DNA of 64,000 nt from Plasmopara viticola (Eukaryota > Oomycota > Peronosporomycetes > Peronosporales > Peronosporaceae), in assembly GCA_001695595.3 (NCBI GenBank), contig MBPM02000196.1, positions 1 to 64,000 on the forward strand, read 5' to 3'. The notes under the pieces were generated by a model. The model worked only from the letters and a program-made list of their open reading frames with translations, did no database searches and was not told where the DNA came from. Below, piece by piece: positions 1-12,600 of the stretch; the first letter of the stretch is position 1; every line of letters begins with the position of its first letter. The position numbers and the translations under genes are program-made.

Positions 1-3000
1 AAGTTTTACTCATTCAGTTGGACGGCTGAGACGTTGTACAGCCACAGATACGTCTTTTCTATCGCTCTAGACATGCAAAGATGTGATATAGCCACAAAGA
101 AGTGTATAATAAGTCTGTTGGAGCACTGAGACGTTGTACGGCCATAGATACGTCCTTTCTATCGCTCTAGACATGCACAGATGCGATAGAGCCACAACAA
201 AGTGTATAATCATTCTGTTGTAGCGCTGAGACATTGTACGGCCACAGATACGTCCTTTCTATCGCTCTAGACATTTACAGATGTAATAGAGTGTATACTC
301 TTTCTGTTGGACGGCTGAAACGTTGTACGGCCACAGATACGTCCTTTCTTTCGCTCTAGACATGCATGGATGCGATATGGCCACAACGAAGTGTATAATA
401 AGTCTGTTGGACCACTGAGACGTTGTACGGCCACAGAGACGTCCGTTCTATCGCTCTAGACATGCACAGATGCGATAGAGCCACTACGAAGTGTATAAGC
501 AGTCTGTTAGAGCGCTGAGACGTTGTACGGCCACAGATACGTCCTTTCTATCGCTCTAGACATTCACAGATGTACTAGAGCCACAAAATAAGTGTATACG
601 CATTATGTTGGAAGGATGAGACTTTGCACGGCCACAGATACGTCCTTTCGATTACTCCAGACATGCACAGATTCAAAAGAGCCACAAAGCAGTGTATAAT
701 TATTGTGTTGGAGGGCTGAGACGTTGTACGGCCAAATATACGTCCATTCTATCACTATAGACATTGTAATAGAGCCACGACAAAGTGTATAATCATTCTG
801 TTGGAGAGCTGAGACGTTTTACGGCCACAGATACGTCCTTTCTATCTCTTTAAACATGCAAAGATGCGATAGAGCCACAACGAAAGTGTAAAGGCATTCT
901 GTTGGAGCGCTGAGACGTTGTACGGCCAAAGATACGTCCTTTCTTTCGCTCTAGACATGCACAGATGCAAAAGAGCCCCAACGAAGTTTTCAATCATTCT
1001 GGTAGAGCACTAAGACGTTGTACGGCCACAGATATGTCCTTTCTATCGCTCTAGACATGCAAAGATGCGATCAAGCCACAACAAAATGTATAAAAAATTC
1101 TTTTGGAGCACTTAGACGTTGTACGGCCACAGACACATCCTTTCTATCGTTCAAGACATGCACAGTTGCGATAGAGCCATAACGATGTGTATACTCATTC
1201 TGTTCGAGCGCTGAGACGTTGTACGGCCACACATTCTTCCTTTCTATCGCTCTAGACATGCACAGATGCGATAGAGCCACAACAGAGTGTATAAGCATTC
1301 TGTTGTAGCGCTGAGACGTTGTACGACCACAGATACGTCCTTTCTTTCGCTCTAGACATACACTTATGCAAAAGAGCAACAACGAAGTGTATAATCGTTG
1401 TGTTGGAGCACTGAGACGTTGTACGGCCACAGATACGTCCTTTCTATCGCTCTAAACATGCAAAGATGCGATAGAGCCACAACAAAGTGTAAAGGCATTC
1501 TGTTGGAGCGCTGAGACATTGTGCGGCCAAAGATACGTCCTTTCTTTCGCTCTAGACATGCACAGATGCAAAAGAGCCCCAACGAAGTGTTTAATCATTC
1601 TGGTAGAGCGCTGAGACGTTGTACGGCCACAGATACGTCCTTTCTATCGCTCTAAACATGCAAAGATGCGATAGAGCCACAACGAAGTGTAAAAGCATTC
1701 TGTTGGAGCGCTGAACATTGTGCGGCCAAAGATACGTCCTTTCTTTCGCTCTAGACATGCACAGATGCAAAAGAGCCCCAACGAAGTGTTTAATCATTCT
1801 GGTAGAGCGCTGAGACGTTGTACGGCCACAGATACGTTCTTTCTATCGCTCTAGACATGCAAAGATGCGATCAAGCCACAACAAAATATATAAAAATTTC
1901 TTTTGGAGCACTTAGACGTTGTACCTCCACAGAAACGTCTTTTCTATCGTTCAAGACATGCACAGTTGCGATATAGCCATAACGAAGTGTATACTCATTC
2001 GGTTCGAGCGATGAGACGTTGTACGGCCACACATTCGTCCTTTCTATCGCTCTTGACATGCACAGATGCGATAGAGCCACAGCAAAGTGTAAAGCATTTT
2101 GTTGTAGCGCTGAGACGTTGTACGGCCACAGACACGTCTTTTCTTTCGCCCTAGACATTCACATATGCAAAAGAGCAACAACGAAGTGTATACTCATTCT
2201 GTTGGAGCACTGAGACGTTGTACGGCCACAGATACGTCTTTTCTATCGCTCTAGACATGCAAAGATGCGATATAGCCACAACGAAGTGTATAATAAGTCT
2301 GTTAGAGCACTGAGACGTTGTACGGCCATAGATACGTCTTTTTATCGCTCTAGACATGCACAGATGCAAAAGAGCAACAACGAAGTGTATACTCATTCTG
2401 TTGGAGAACTGAGACGTTGTACGGCCAAAGATACGTCTTTTCTATCGCTCTTGACATGCACAGATGCAAAAGAGCCCCAACGAAGTGTTTAATCATTCTG
2501 TTAGAGCGCTGAGACGTTGTATGGCCACAGATACGTCCTTTCTATCGCTGTAGACATGCACAGATGAGATAGAGCCACTACGAAGTGTATAATCATTCTT
2601 CTGGAGCACTGAGACGTTGTACGGCCACAGATACGTCTTTTCTATCGCTCTAGACATGCAAAGATGCGATATAGTCACCACGAAGTCTATAATAAAACTG
2701 TTAGAGCACTGAGACGTTGTACGGCCATACATACGTCTCTTCTATCGCTCTAGACATGCACAGATGCGATGGAGCCACAAAGAAGTGTATATTAATTCTG
2801 TTGGAAGGCTGAGACGTTGTACGGCCACGAATACGTCCTTTCTATCGCTCTAGACATGCACAGATGCATTAGAGCCACTACGAAGTGTATAATCATTCTG
2901 TTGGAGCGCTGAGACATTGTACGACCCAAAATACGTCCATTCTATCGTTATAGACATTCAAAGATGTAATGGATCCACGACGAAGTGTAAAATCATTCTG

Positions 3001-3709
3001 TTGGAGCGCTGAGACGTTGTACGGCCACAGATACGTCCCTTCTATCGCTATAGACATTCAAAGATGTAATAGATCCACGACGAAGTGTCTAATAAGCCTG
3101 TTGGAGCACTGAGACGTTATACAGCCATAGATACGTCCTTTCTATCGCTGTAGACATTCACAGATGCGATAGAGCCACAACGAAGTGTATATTAAGTCTA
3201 TTAGAGCATTGAGACGCTGTACGGCCATAGACACGTCTCTTCTATCCCTCAAGACATGCGCAGATGCGATAGAGCCACAACGAAGTGTATAATAATTCTG
3301 TTGGAAGGCTGAGACGTTGTACGGCCATAGATACGTCCTTTCTATCGCTCTAGACATGCACAGATGCAAAAGAGCAACAACGAAGTGTATAAATTTTCTG
3401 TTGAAGCGCTGAGAGTTGTACGACCATAAATACGTCCATTCTATCGCTATAGACATTTGAAGATGTAATAGATACACGATGAAGTGTATATATATTGTGT
3501 TGGAGCGCTGAGACGTTGTACGGCCACAGATACGTCCTTTCTATCGCTCTAGACATGCAAAGATGCGATATAGCCACAACGAAGTGTATAAAAAGTCTGT
3601 TGGAGCACTGAGACGTTGTACGGCCAAAGACACGTCCTTTCTATTGCTCTAGACATGCAAAAATGCGATACAGCCACAACGAAGTGTAGTATAAGTCTGT
3701 TGGATCACT

Positions 3710-4602
3710 GAGCCATTGTACGGCCACAGATGCGTCCTTTCTATCGCTCTGGACATTTACACATGTAATAGAGCCACAACGAAATGTATACTTATTCTGT
3801 TGGAGGGCTGAAACGTTGTATGGCCACAGATACGTCTTTTCTTTTGCTCTAGACATGCACACATGCGATAGAGCCACATCGAAGTGTATAGTCATTCTGT
3901 TGGAGCGCTGGGACGTTGTACGGCCAAAGATACGTCCTTTCTATCGCTCTAGTTATGCACAGAAGTAATAGAGCCACGACGAAGTGTATAATCATTCTGT
4001 TGAATCACTGAGACGTTGTACGGCCACACGGCTCTAGACATGCAGAGGTGCAATAGAGCTTCAACGAAGTGTATAATCATTTTGTTGGAGCGCTGAGACG
4101 TTCACGGCCACAGATACGTCCTTTCTATCGCTCTAGACATGCACAGATGCGATAGAGCCACATCGAGGTGTTTAATCATTCTGTTGGAGCACTGAGACGT
4201 TGTACGGCCACAGATACGTCCATTCTATCGCTCTGGACATTTACAGATGTAATAGAGCCACAACGAAGTGTATACTCATTCTGTTGGAGGGCTGAAACGT
4301 TGTACGGCCACAGATACGTCCTTTCTATCGCTCTAGACATGCACAGGTGCGATAGAGCTACACATCACAGGTGCGATAGAGCCACATCGAAGTGTATAAT
4401 CATTGTGTTGGAGCGCTGGGACGTTGTACGGCCGAAGATACGTCCTTTCTATCGCCATAGCTATGCACAGAAGTAATAGAGCCACGACGAAGTGTATAGT
4501 AGTTCTGTTGGAGCACTGAGACGTTGTACGGCCACACGGCTCTAGACATGCACAGATGCAATAGAGCTTCAACGAAGTGTACAATCATTTTGTTGGAGCG
4601 CT
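3710..4602. repeat. Local segmental duplication of a four-monomer block containing an 85-bp monomer
   Basis: The block at 3710-4094 (385 bp) is repeated at 4194-4602 (409 bp). Both contain CTGGACATTTAC, then GGGCTGAAACG, and both end with a monomer lacking 15 bp between GGCCACA and GGCTCTAG (4010-4094 and 4518-4602, each 85 bp). The second copy is longer by exactly the 24-bp duplication at 4342-4389. The shared deletion shows that the copies are related by duplication rather than independent loss. Confidence 0.85.
4342..4389. repeat. 24-bp internal tandem duplication within one monomer
   Basis: Two adjacent 24-bp copies start at 4342 and 4366, each beginning CACAGGTGCGATAGAGC and ending ACAT. 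They differ by one base (GCTACACAT versus GCCACACAT-type end). The monomer is lengthened to about 124 bp. The duplication is absent from the matching block at 3710-4094, so it arose after that block was copied. Slippage is the likely cause. Confidence 0.8.
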
Positions 4603-5795
4603 GAGACGTTGTACGGCCACAGATACGTCCTTTCTATCGCTCTAGATATGCAAAGATGCGATATAGCCAAAACGAAGTGTATAATCAAATTATTGGAGCA
4701 CTGGGACGTTGTACGGCCACAGATACGTCCTTGCTATCGCTGTAGACATGCATAGATGCAATAGAGCCACAACGAAGTGTATAATCATTCTGTTGGATCG
4801 CTGAGATATCGTACGGCCTCAGACACGTCCTTTCAATCGCTATAGACATTCAAAGATGTAATAGATCGACGACGAAGTGTATATTAAGTCTGTTGGAGCA
4901 CTGAGACGTTGAACGGCCATAGATATGTCCTTCCTATCGCTGTAGACATGCATAGATGCGATAGAGACACAACGAATTGTAATATCGTCCTGTTAGAGCA
5001 CTGAGACGTTATACGGCCACAGTTACGTCCTTTTTATCGCTCAAGACATGCACAGATGCGATAGAGCCACAACGAAGTGTATAATAATTCTATTGGAGAG
5101 CTGAGACATTGTACGGCCACAGATACGTCCTTTCTATCGCTCTCGACATACACAGATGCAAAAGAGCAACAATGATTATTCTGTTGGAGCGCTGAGACGT
5201 TGTACGACCAAAAATACGTCCGTTCAATCGCTATAGACATTCAAAGATGTAATAGATCCAGAGATGTTGTACGGCCACAGATTCGTCCTTTCTATCGCTC
5301 TAGATATGCAAAGATGCGATATAGCCACAACGAAGTGTATAATAAGTCTGTTGGAGCACTGAGACGTTGTACGGCCACAGATACGTCCTTTCTATCGCTC
5401 TAGATATGCAAAGATGCGATATAGCCACAACGAAGTGTATAATAAGTCTGTTGGAGCACTGAGACGTTGAACGGCCATAGATACGTCCTTTCTATCGCTG
5501 TAGACATGCATAGATGCGATAGAGCCACAACGAAGTGAATAAAAAGTCTGTAGGAGCACTGAGACGTTGTACGGCCATAGACACGTCCTTTCTATTGCTC
5601 TAGACATGCAAAAATGCGATACAGCCACAACGAAGTGTATAATAAGTCTGTTGGAGCGCTGAGACGTTGTACGGCCACATATACGTCCTTTCTATTGCTC
5701 TAGACATTTACAGATGTAATAGAGCCACAACAAAGTGTACACTCATTCTGTTGGAGGGCTAAAACGTTGTACGGCCACAAATACGTCCTTTCTTT

Positions 5796-6360
5796 CGCTC
5801 TAGACATGCTCAGATGCGATAGAGCCACATCGAAGTGTATAATCATTCTGTTGGAGCGCTGGGGCGTTGAAAGGCCAAAGATGCGTCCTTTCTATCGCTC
5901 TAGACATGCACAGAAGCAATAGAGCCACGACGAAGTGTATAATCATTCTGTTGGAGGGCTGAGACGTTGAACGGCCAAAGATACGTCCATTCTATCGCTA
6001 TAGACATTCAAAGATGTAATAGAACCACGACGAAGTGTAAAATCATTCTGTTGGAGCGCTGAGACGTTGTACGGCCAAAATACGTCCTTTTTTTCGCTCT
6101 AGACATGCAAAGATGCGATATAGACACAACGAAGTGTATAATAGGTCTGTTGGAGCACTGAGACGTCGTACGGCCAAAATACGTCCTTTCTATCGCTCTA
6201 GACAAGCTCAGATGCGATAGAGCCACATCGAAGTGTATAATCATTCTGTTGGAGCGCTGGGGCGTTGAAAGGCCAAAGATGCGTCCTTTCTATCGCTCTA
6301 GACATGCACAGAAGCAATAGAGCCACGACGAAGTGTATATTCATTCTGTTGGAGGGCTGA
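5796..6360. repeat. Local duplication with 398-bp offset
   Basis: About 167 bp at 5796-5962 recurs at about 6194-6360. Both share GCTCAGATGCGATAG, then the unusual GGGGCGTTGAAAGGCC (5861 and 6259), GATGCGTCC and CAGAAGCAATAGAGCC. The copies differ at a few sites, for example CATGCTC versus CAAGCTC. The offset is four monomers less 2 bp. Confidence 0.8.
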
Positions 6361-7299
6361 GATATCGTACGGCCATAGACACGTCCTTTCTATCGCTATA
6401 GACATTCAAAGATGTAATAGATCTACGACGAAGTGTATAATCATTCTGTTGGAGTTCTGAGACGTTGTACGGCCACAGATACGTCCTTTCTTTTGCTTTA
6501 GACATGCACAGATGCCATTGAGCCACAATGAAGTGTATAATCATTCTGTTGGAGCGCTGAGACGTTGTACGTCCGCAGATACGCCCTTTCTCTCGCTCTA
6601 GACATGTACAGATGCAATCCAGCCACAACGAAGTGTATAACTATTCTGTTGGAGGGCTGAGACGTTTTACGGCCAAAAATACGTCGATTCTATCGCTATA
6701 GACATTCAAAGATGTAATAGAGCCACGACGAAGTGTATAATCATTCTGTTGGAGCGCTGAGGCATTGTACGGCCACAGATACGTCCTTTCTATCGCTTTA
6801 GACATGCACTGATGCGATAGAGCCACAACGAAGTGTATAATCTTTCTGTTGAAGCGCTGAGACATTGTACGGCCACAGATACGTCCTTTCTATCGCTCTC
6901 GACATGCACAGAAGCAATAGAGCCAAGATGAAGTGAATAATCATTCTGTTGAGCACTGAGACGTTGTACGGCCACAGATACGTCCTTTCTATCGCTCTAG
7001 ACATGCACAGATGCAAAAGAGCAACAACGAAGTGTATAACCATTCTGTTGGAGCGCTAAGACGTTGTACGGCCAAAGATACGTCCTATTTTTCGCTCTAG
7101 ACATGCACAGATGCGAAAGAGCCTCAACGAAGTGTATAATCATTCTGTTGGAGAACCGAGACGTTGTACGGCCATAGATACGTCCTTTCTATCGCTCAAA
7201 AATTGCACAGATTCGATAGAGCCACAACGAAGTGTATAATCGTTGATGATGGAGCACTGAGACGTTGTACGGCCACAGATACGTCCTTTCTATCGCTCT

Positions 7300-8780
7300 A
7301 GACATTCACAGATGTAAGAGATCCTTGACGAAGTGTAAAATTATTCTGTTGGAGCGCTGAGACGTTGTACGGCCACAGATACGTCCTTTCTATCGCTTTA
7401 AACATGCACAGATGCGATAGAGCCACAACGAAGTGTATAACCATTCTGTTGGAGCACTGAGACGTTGTACGGCCACGAATACGTCCAATCTCTTTCTCTG
7501 GACATGCACAGACGCAATAGAGTTCCAACGAAGTGGTTAATCATTCTGTTGGAGCGCTGAGACGTTGTACGGCCAATGATACGTCCTTTCTATCGCTCTA
7601 GACATGCACAGATGCGATAGAGCCACAACGAAGTGTATAACCATTCTGTTGGAGCGCTGAGACGTTGTACGGCCATAGATACGTCTTTTAAATCGCTCTA
7701 GACATGCACAGATGCGATAGAGCCACAACAAAGTGTATAATACTTCTGTTGGAGCGCTGAGACGTTGTACGACCAAAAATACGTCCATTCAATCGCTATA
7801 GACATTCAAAGATTTAAGAGATCCACGACGAAGTGTAAAATTATTCTGTTGGAGCGCTGAGACGTTGTACGGCTACAGATACGTCCTTTCTATCGCTTTA
7901 AACATGCACAGATGTAATAGAGCCACGCCGAAGTGTATAATCATTCTGTTGGAGCGCTGAGACGTTGTACGGCCAATGATGCGTCCTTTCTATTGCTCTA
8001 GACATGCACAGATGCGATAGAGCCACAACGAAGTGTATAACCATTCTGTTGGAGCGCTGAGACGTTGTACGGCCAAAGTTACGTCCTTTCTATCGCTCTA
8101 GACATGCATAGAGGCGATAGAGCCACGACGAAGTGTATAATCATTCTGTTAGAGGGCTGAGACGTTGTACGGCCAAAGATACGTCCTTTCTATCGCTCTA
8201 GACATGCACAGATGCGATAGAGCTCCAACGAAGTGTATACTTGTTCTGTTGGAGGGCTGAGACGATGTATGGCCAAAAATATGTCCTTTCTATCGCTCTA
8301 GACATGTACAGATGCGATAGAGCCACAACGAAGTGTATAAGCATTTTGTTGGAGCGCTGAGACGTTGTACGGCCACAGATACGTTCTTTCCTTCGCTCTA
8401 GACATGCTCAGATGCAATAGAGCTCCAATGAGGTGTATAAGTATTCTGTTGCAGTGCTGAGACGTTGTACGACCACAGATACGTCCTTTCTTTCGCTCTA
8501 TACATGCACAAAAGCAATAGAGCCACGACGAAGTGTTAAATCATTTTGTTGGAGTACTGAGACGTTCTACGACTACAGATACGTCCTTTTTTTGCTTTAG
8601 ACATGCACAGATGCGATAGAGCCCCAACGAAGTGTATAATCATTCTGTTTGAGCACTGAGACGTTGTACGGCCACAGATACGTCTTTTCTATCGCTCTAG
8701 ACATGCAAAGATGCGATAGAGCCACAACGAAGTGTATAACCATTCTGTCGGAGCGCTGAGACGTTGTACGGCCACAAATA
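7300..8780. repeat. Partial copy of the super-repeat tail, upstream of unit A
   Basis: Monomers here match the last 1.5-1.8 kb of units A, B and C. Shared landmarks are CCACGAATACGTCCAATC with CGCAATAGAGTTCC (7522; matched at 22928), the linked pair CTTTAAACATGC and ATAACCATTCTG, the TAC TTG TTC TGTTGGAGGG monomer, the ATATGTCC monomer, and the ACTACAGATACGTCC monomer just before the unit boundary. Spacing differs from unit A by about three monomers (offset 15,406 at 7522 but 15,704 at 8697), so indels have occurred. A repeated type-3 monomer (TTTAAGAGATCC or similar) occurs near 7315 and 7815. Confidence 0.75.
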
Positions 8781-9557
8781 CATCGTATCTATCGCTCTAG
8801 ACATGCACAGAGGCAAAAGAGCTCCAACGAAGTGGTTAATCATTCTGTTGGAGTTCTGAGATGTTGTACGGCCACAGATACGTCCTTTCTTTTGCTTTAG
8901 ACATGCACAGATGCCATTGAGCCACAATGAAGCGTAAAATCATTCTGTTGGAGCGCTGAGACGTTGTACGTTCGCAGATACGCCCTTTCTTTCGCTCTAG
9001 ACATGTACAGATGCAATACAGCCACAACGAAGTGTATAATTATTCTGTTGGAGGGCTGGGACGTTTTACGGCCAAAAATACGTCGATTCTATCGCTATAG
9101 ACATTTACAGATGTAATAGAGCCACAGCGAAGTGTATAATCATTCTGTTGGAGCGCTGAGGCATTATACGGCCACAAATACGTTCTTTCTATCGCTTTAG
9201 ACATTCAAAGATGTAATAGAGCCACGACGAAGTGTAAAATCATTCTGTTGAAGTTCTGATACGTTGTACGGCCACAGATACGTCCTTTCTATCGCTTTAG
9301 ACATGCACTGATGCGATAGAGCAACAACGAAGTGTATAATCTTTCTGTTGAAGCGCTGAGACGTTGTACGGCCACAGATACGTCCTTTCTTTCGCTCTAG
9401 ACATGCACAAAAGCAATAAAGCCACGACGAAATGTATAATCTTTCTGCTGGAGCACTGAGACGTTGTACGGCCACAGATACGTCCTTTTTATCGCTCTAG
9501 ACATGCACAAATGCGATAGAAACACATCGGAGTGTATAATAATTCTGTTGGAGCGCT

Positions 9558-9655
9558 GAGACGTTGTACGTCCACAGATACGTCTTTTCTTTCTCTAGAC
9601 ATGCACAGATGCAATACAGCTCCAATGAAGTGTATAATAAATCTGTTGCAGCGCT
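9558..9655. repeat. Hybrid monomer joining HOR positions 8 and 10
   Basis: The first part (TACGTCTTTTCTTTC) belongs to HOR monomer 8 and the second (GCAATACAGCTCCAATG) to monomer 10. Two whole monomers, about 200 bp, are missing at the join while register is kept. A second hybrid of the same type is at 10355-10454. Both carry the private change GTACGTCC in place of GTACGGCC, so they descend from one event. Unequal exchange between misaligned monomers is the simplest explanation. Confidence 0.8.
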
Positions 9656-9680
9656 GAGACATTGTACGGCCACAGATACG

Positions 9681-12600
9681 TCGAATCTATCGTTCTAGAC
9701 ATGCACAGATGCAATAAAGCCATAACGAAGTCTATAATCATTCTGTTGGAGCACCGAGACGTCGTACGGCCAAAGATACGTACTTTTTATCGCTCTAGAC
9801 ATGCACAGATACGATAGAGCCACAACGAAGTGTATAATTATTCTGTCGGAGGCTGAGACGTTGTACGGCCAAAAATACGTCTATTCCTTCGCTATAGACA
9901 TTCAAAGATGTAATAGAGCCACGCCGAAGTGTATAATCATTCTGTTGGAGCGCTGAGGCATTATACGGCCACAAATACGTTCTTTCTATCGCTTTAGACA
10001 TTCAAAGATGTAATAGAGCCACGACGAAGTGTATAATCATTCTGTTGAAGTTCTGATACGTTGTACGGCCACAGATACGTCCTTTCTATCGCTTTAGACA
10101 TGCACTGATGCGATAGAGCCACAACGAAGTGTATAATCTTTCTGTTGAAGCGCTGAGACGTTGTACGGCCACAGATACGTTCTTTCTTTCGCTCTAGACA
10201 TGCACAAAAGCAATAAAGCCACGACGAAATGTATAATCTTTCTGCTGGAGCACTGAGACGTTGTACGGCCGCAGATACGTCCTTTTTATCGCTCTAGACA
10301 TGCACAAATGCGATAGAAACACATCGGAGTGTATAATAATTCTGTTGGAGCGCTGAGACGTTGTACGTCCACAGATACGTCTTTTCTTTCGCTCTAGACA
10401 TGCACAGATGCAATACAGCTCCAATGAAGTGTATAATAAATCTGTTGCAGCGCTGAGACATTGTACGGCCACAGATACGTCGAATCTATCGTTCTAGACA
10501 TGCACAGATGCAATAAAGCCATAACGAAGTCTATAATCATTCTGTTGGAGCACCGAGACGTCGTACGGCCAAAGATACGTACTTTTTATCGCTCTAGACA
10601 TGCACAGATACGATAGAGCCACAACGAAGTGTATAATTATTCTGTCGGAGGCTGAGACGTTGTACGGCCAAAAATACGTCTATTCCTTCGCTATAGACAT
10701 TCAAAGATGTAATAGAGCCACGCGAAGAGTAATAATGTATAATCATTCTGTTGGAGCGCTGAGGCATTATACGGCCACAAATACGTTCTTTCTATCGCTT
10801 TAGACATTCAAAGATGTAATAGAGCCACGACGAAGTGTATAATCATTCTGTTGAAGTTCTGATACGTTGTACGGCCACAGATACGTCCTTTCTATCGCTT
10901 AGACATGCACTGATGCGATAGAGCCACAACGAAGTGTATAATCTTTCTGTTGAAGCGCTGAGACGTTGTACGGCCACAGATACGTTCTTTCTTTCGCTCT
11001 AGACATGCACAAAAGCAATAAAGCCACGACGAAATGTATAATCTTTCTGCTGGAGCACTGAGACGTTGTACGGCCGCAGATACGTCCTTTTTATCGCTCT
11101 AGACATGCACAAATGCGATAGAAACACATCGGAGTGTATAATAATTCTGTTGGAGCGCTGAGACGTTGTACGGCCACAGATACGTCTTTTCTTTCGCTCT
11201 AGACATGCACAGATGCGATAGAACCACAACGAAGCGTATAATAATTCTGTTGGAGCGCTGAGACATTGTACGGCCACAGATACGTCTTTTCTATCGCTCT
11301 AAACATGCACAGATGCGATAGAGCCACAACGAAGCGTATAATAATTCTGTTGGAGCACTGAGACGTTGTACGGCCACAGATACGTTCTTTCTTCGCTCTA
11401 GACATGCACAGATGCAATACAGCTCCAATGAAGTGTATTATAAATCTGTTGCAGCGCTGAGACATTGTACGGCCACGGATACGTCGAATCTATCGTTCTA
11501 GACATGCACAGATGCAATAAAGCCATAACGAAGTCTATAATCATTCTGTTGGAGCATCGAGACGTCGTACGGCCAAAGATACGTACTTTTTATCGCTCTA
11601 GACATGCACAGATACGATAGAGCCACAACGAAGTGTATAATTATTCTGTCGGAGGCTGAGACGTTGTACGGCCAAAAATACGTCCAATCCTTCGCTATAG
11701 ACATTCAAAGATGTAATAGAGCCACGCCGAAGTGTATAATCATTCTGTTGGAGCGCTGAGGCATTATACGGCCACAAATACGTTCTTTCTAGCGCTTTAG
11801 ACATTCAAAGATGTAAAAGAGCCACGACGAAGTGCATAATCATTCTGTTGAAGTTCTGATACGTTGTACGGCCACAGATACGTCCTTTCTATCGCTTTAG
11901 ACATGCACTGATGCGATAGAGCCACAACGAAGTGTATAATCTTTCTGTTGAAGCGCTGAGACGTTGTACGGCCACAGATACGTTCTTTCTTTCGCTCTAG
12001 ACATGCACAAAAGCAATAAAGCCACGACGAAATGTATAATCTTTCTGCTGAGCACTGAGACGTTGTACGGCCACAGATACGTTCTTTTTATCGCTCTAGA
12101 CATGCACAAATGCGATAGAAACACATCGGAGTGTATAATAATTCTGTTGGAGCGCTGAGACGTTGTACGGCCACAGATACGTCTTTTCTTTCGCTCTAGA
12201 CATGCACAGATGCGATAGAGCCACAACGAAGCGTATAATAATTCTGTTGGAGCGCTGAGACATTGTACGGCCACAGATACGTCTTTTCTATCGCTCTAAA
12301 CATGCACAGATGCGATAGAGCCACAACGAAGCGTATAATAATTCTGTTGGAGCACTGAGACGTTGTACGGCCACAGATACGTTCTTTCCTTCGCTCTAGA
12401 CATGCACAGATGCAATACAGCTCCAATGAAGTGTATAATAAATCTGTTGCAGCGCTGAGACATTGTACGGCCACAGATACGTCGAATCTATCGTTCTAGA
12501 CATGCACAGATGCAATAAAGCCATAACGAAGTCTATAATCATTCTGTTGGAGCATCGAGACGTCGTACGGCCAAAGATACGTACTTTTTATCGCTCTAGA

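Larger units (their letters stand above)
1..7299. repeat. Left flank: diverged monomers without long higher-order periodicity
   Basis: About 73 monomers are in register but differ from one another at many sites, with no long-range HOR visible by eye. Frequent variants include GACATTG, AGCACTGAG, CAAAGATGCGATATAG and AATAAGTCTG. A shortened monomer lies near 281-291, where about 10 bp (CCACAACGAA) is missing before GTGTATAC. A recurrent module with GACATTTACAG followed by GGGCTGAAACG or a variant of it is seen near 270, 3751, 4235 and 5699, so small blocks have been copied locally. This resembles the diverged monomeric edge seen beside homogenised HOR arrays in other satellites; that comparison is inference. 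Confidence 0.85.

Noticed and set aside
10722..10745. 7-bp insertion (CGCGAAGAGTAATAATG) as an element footprint
   Set aside because: Too short, with no terminal features. It looks like a local slippage event in one HOR copy.
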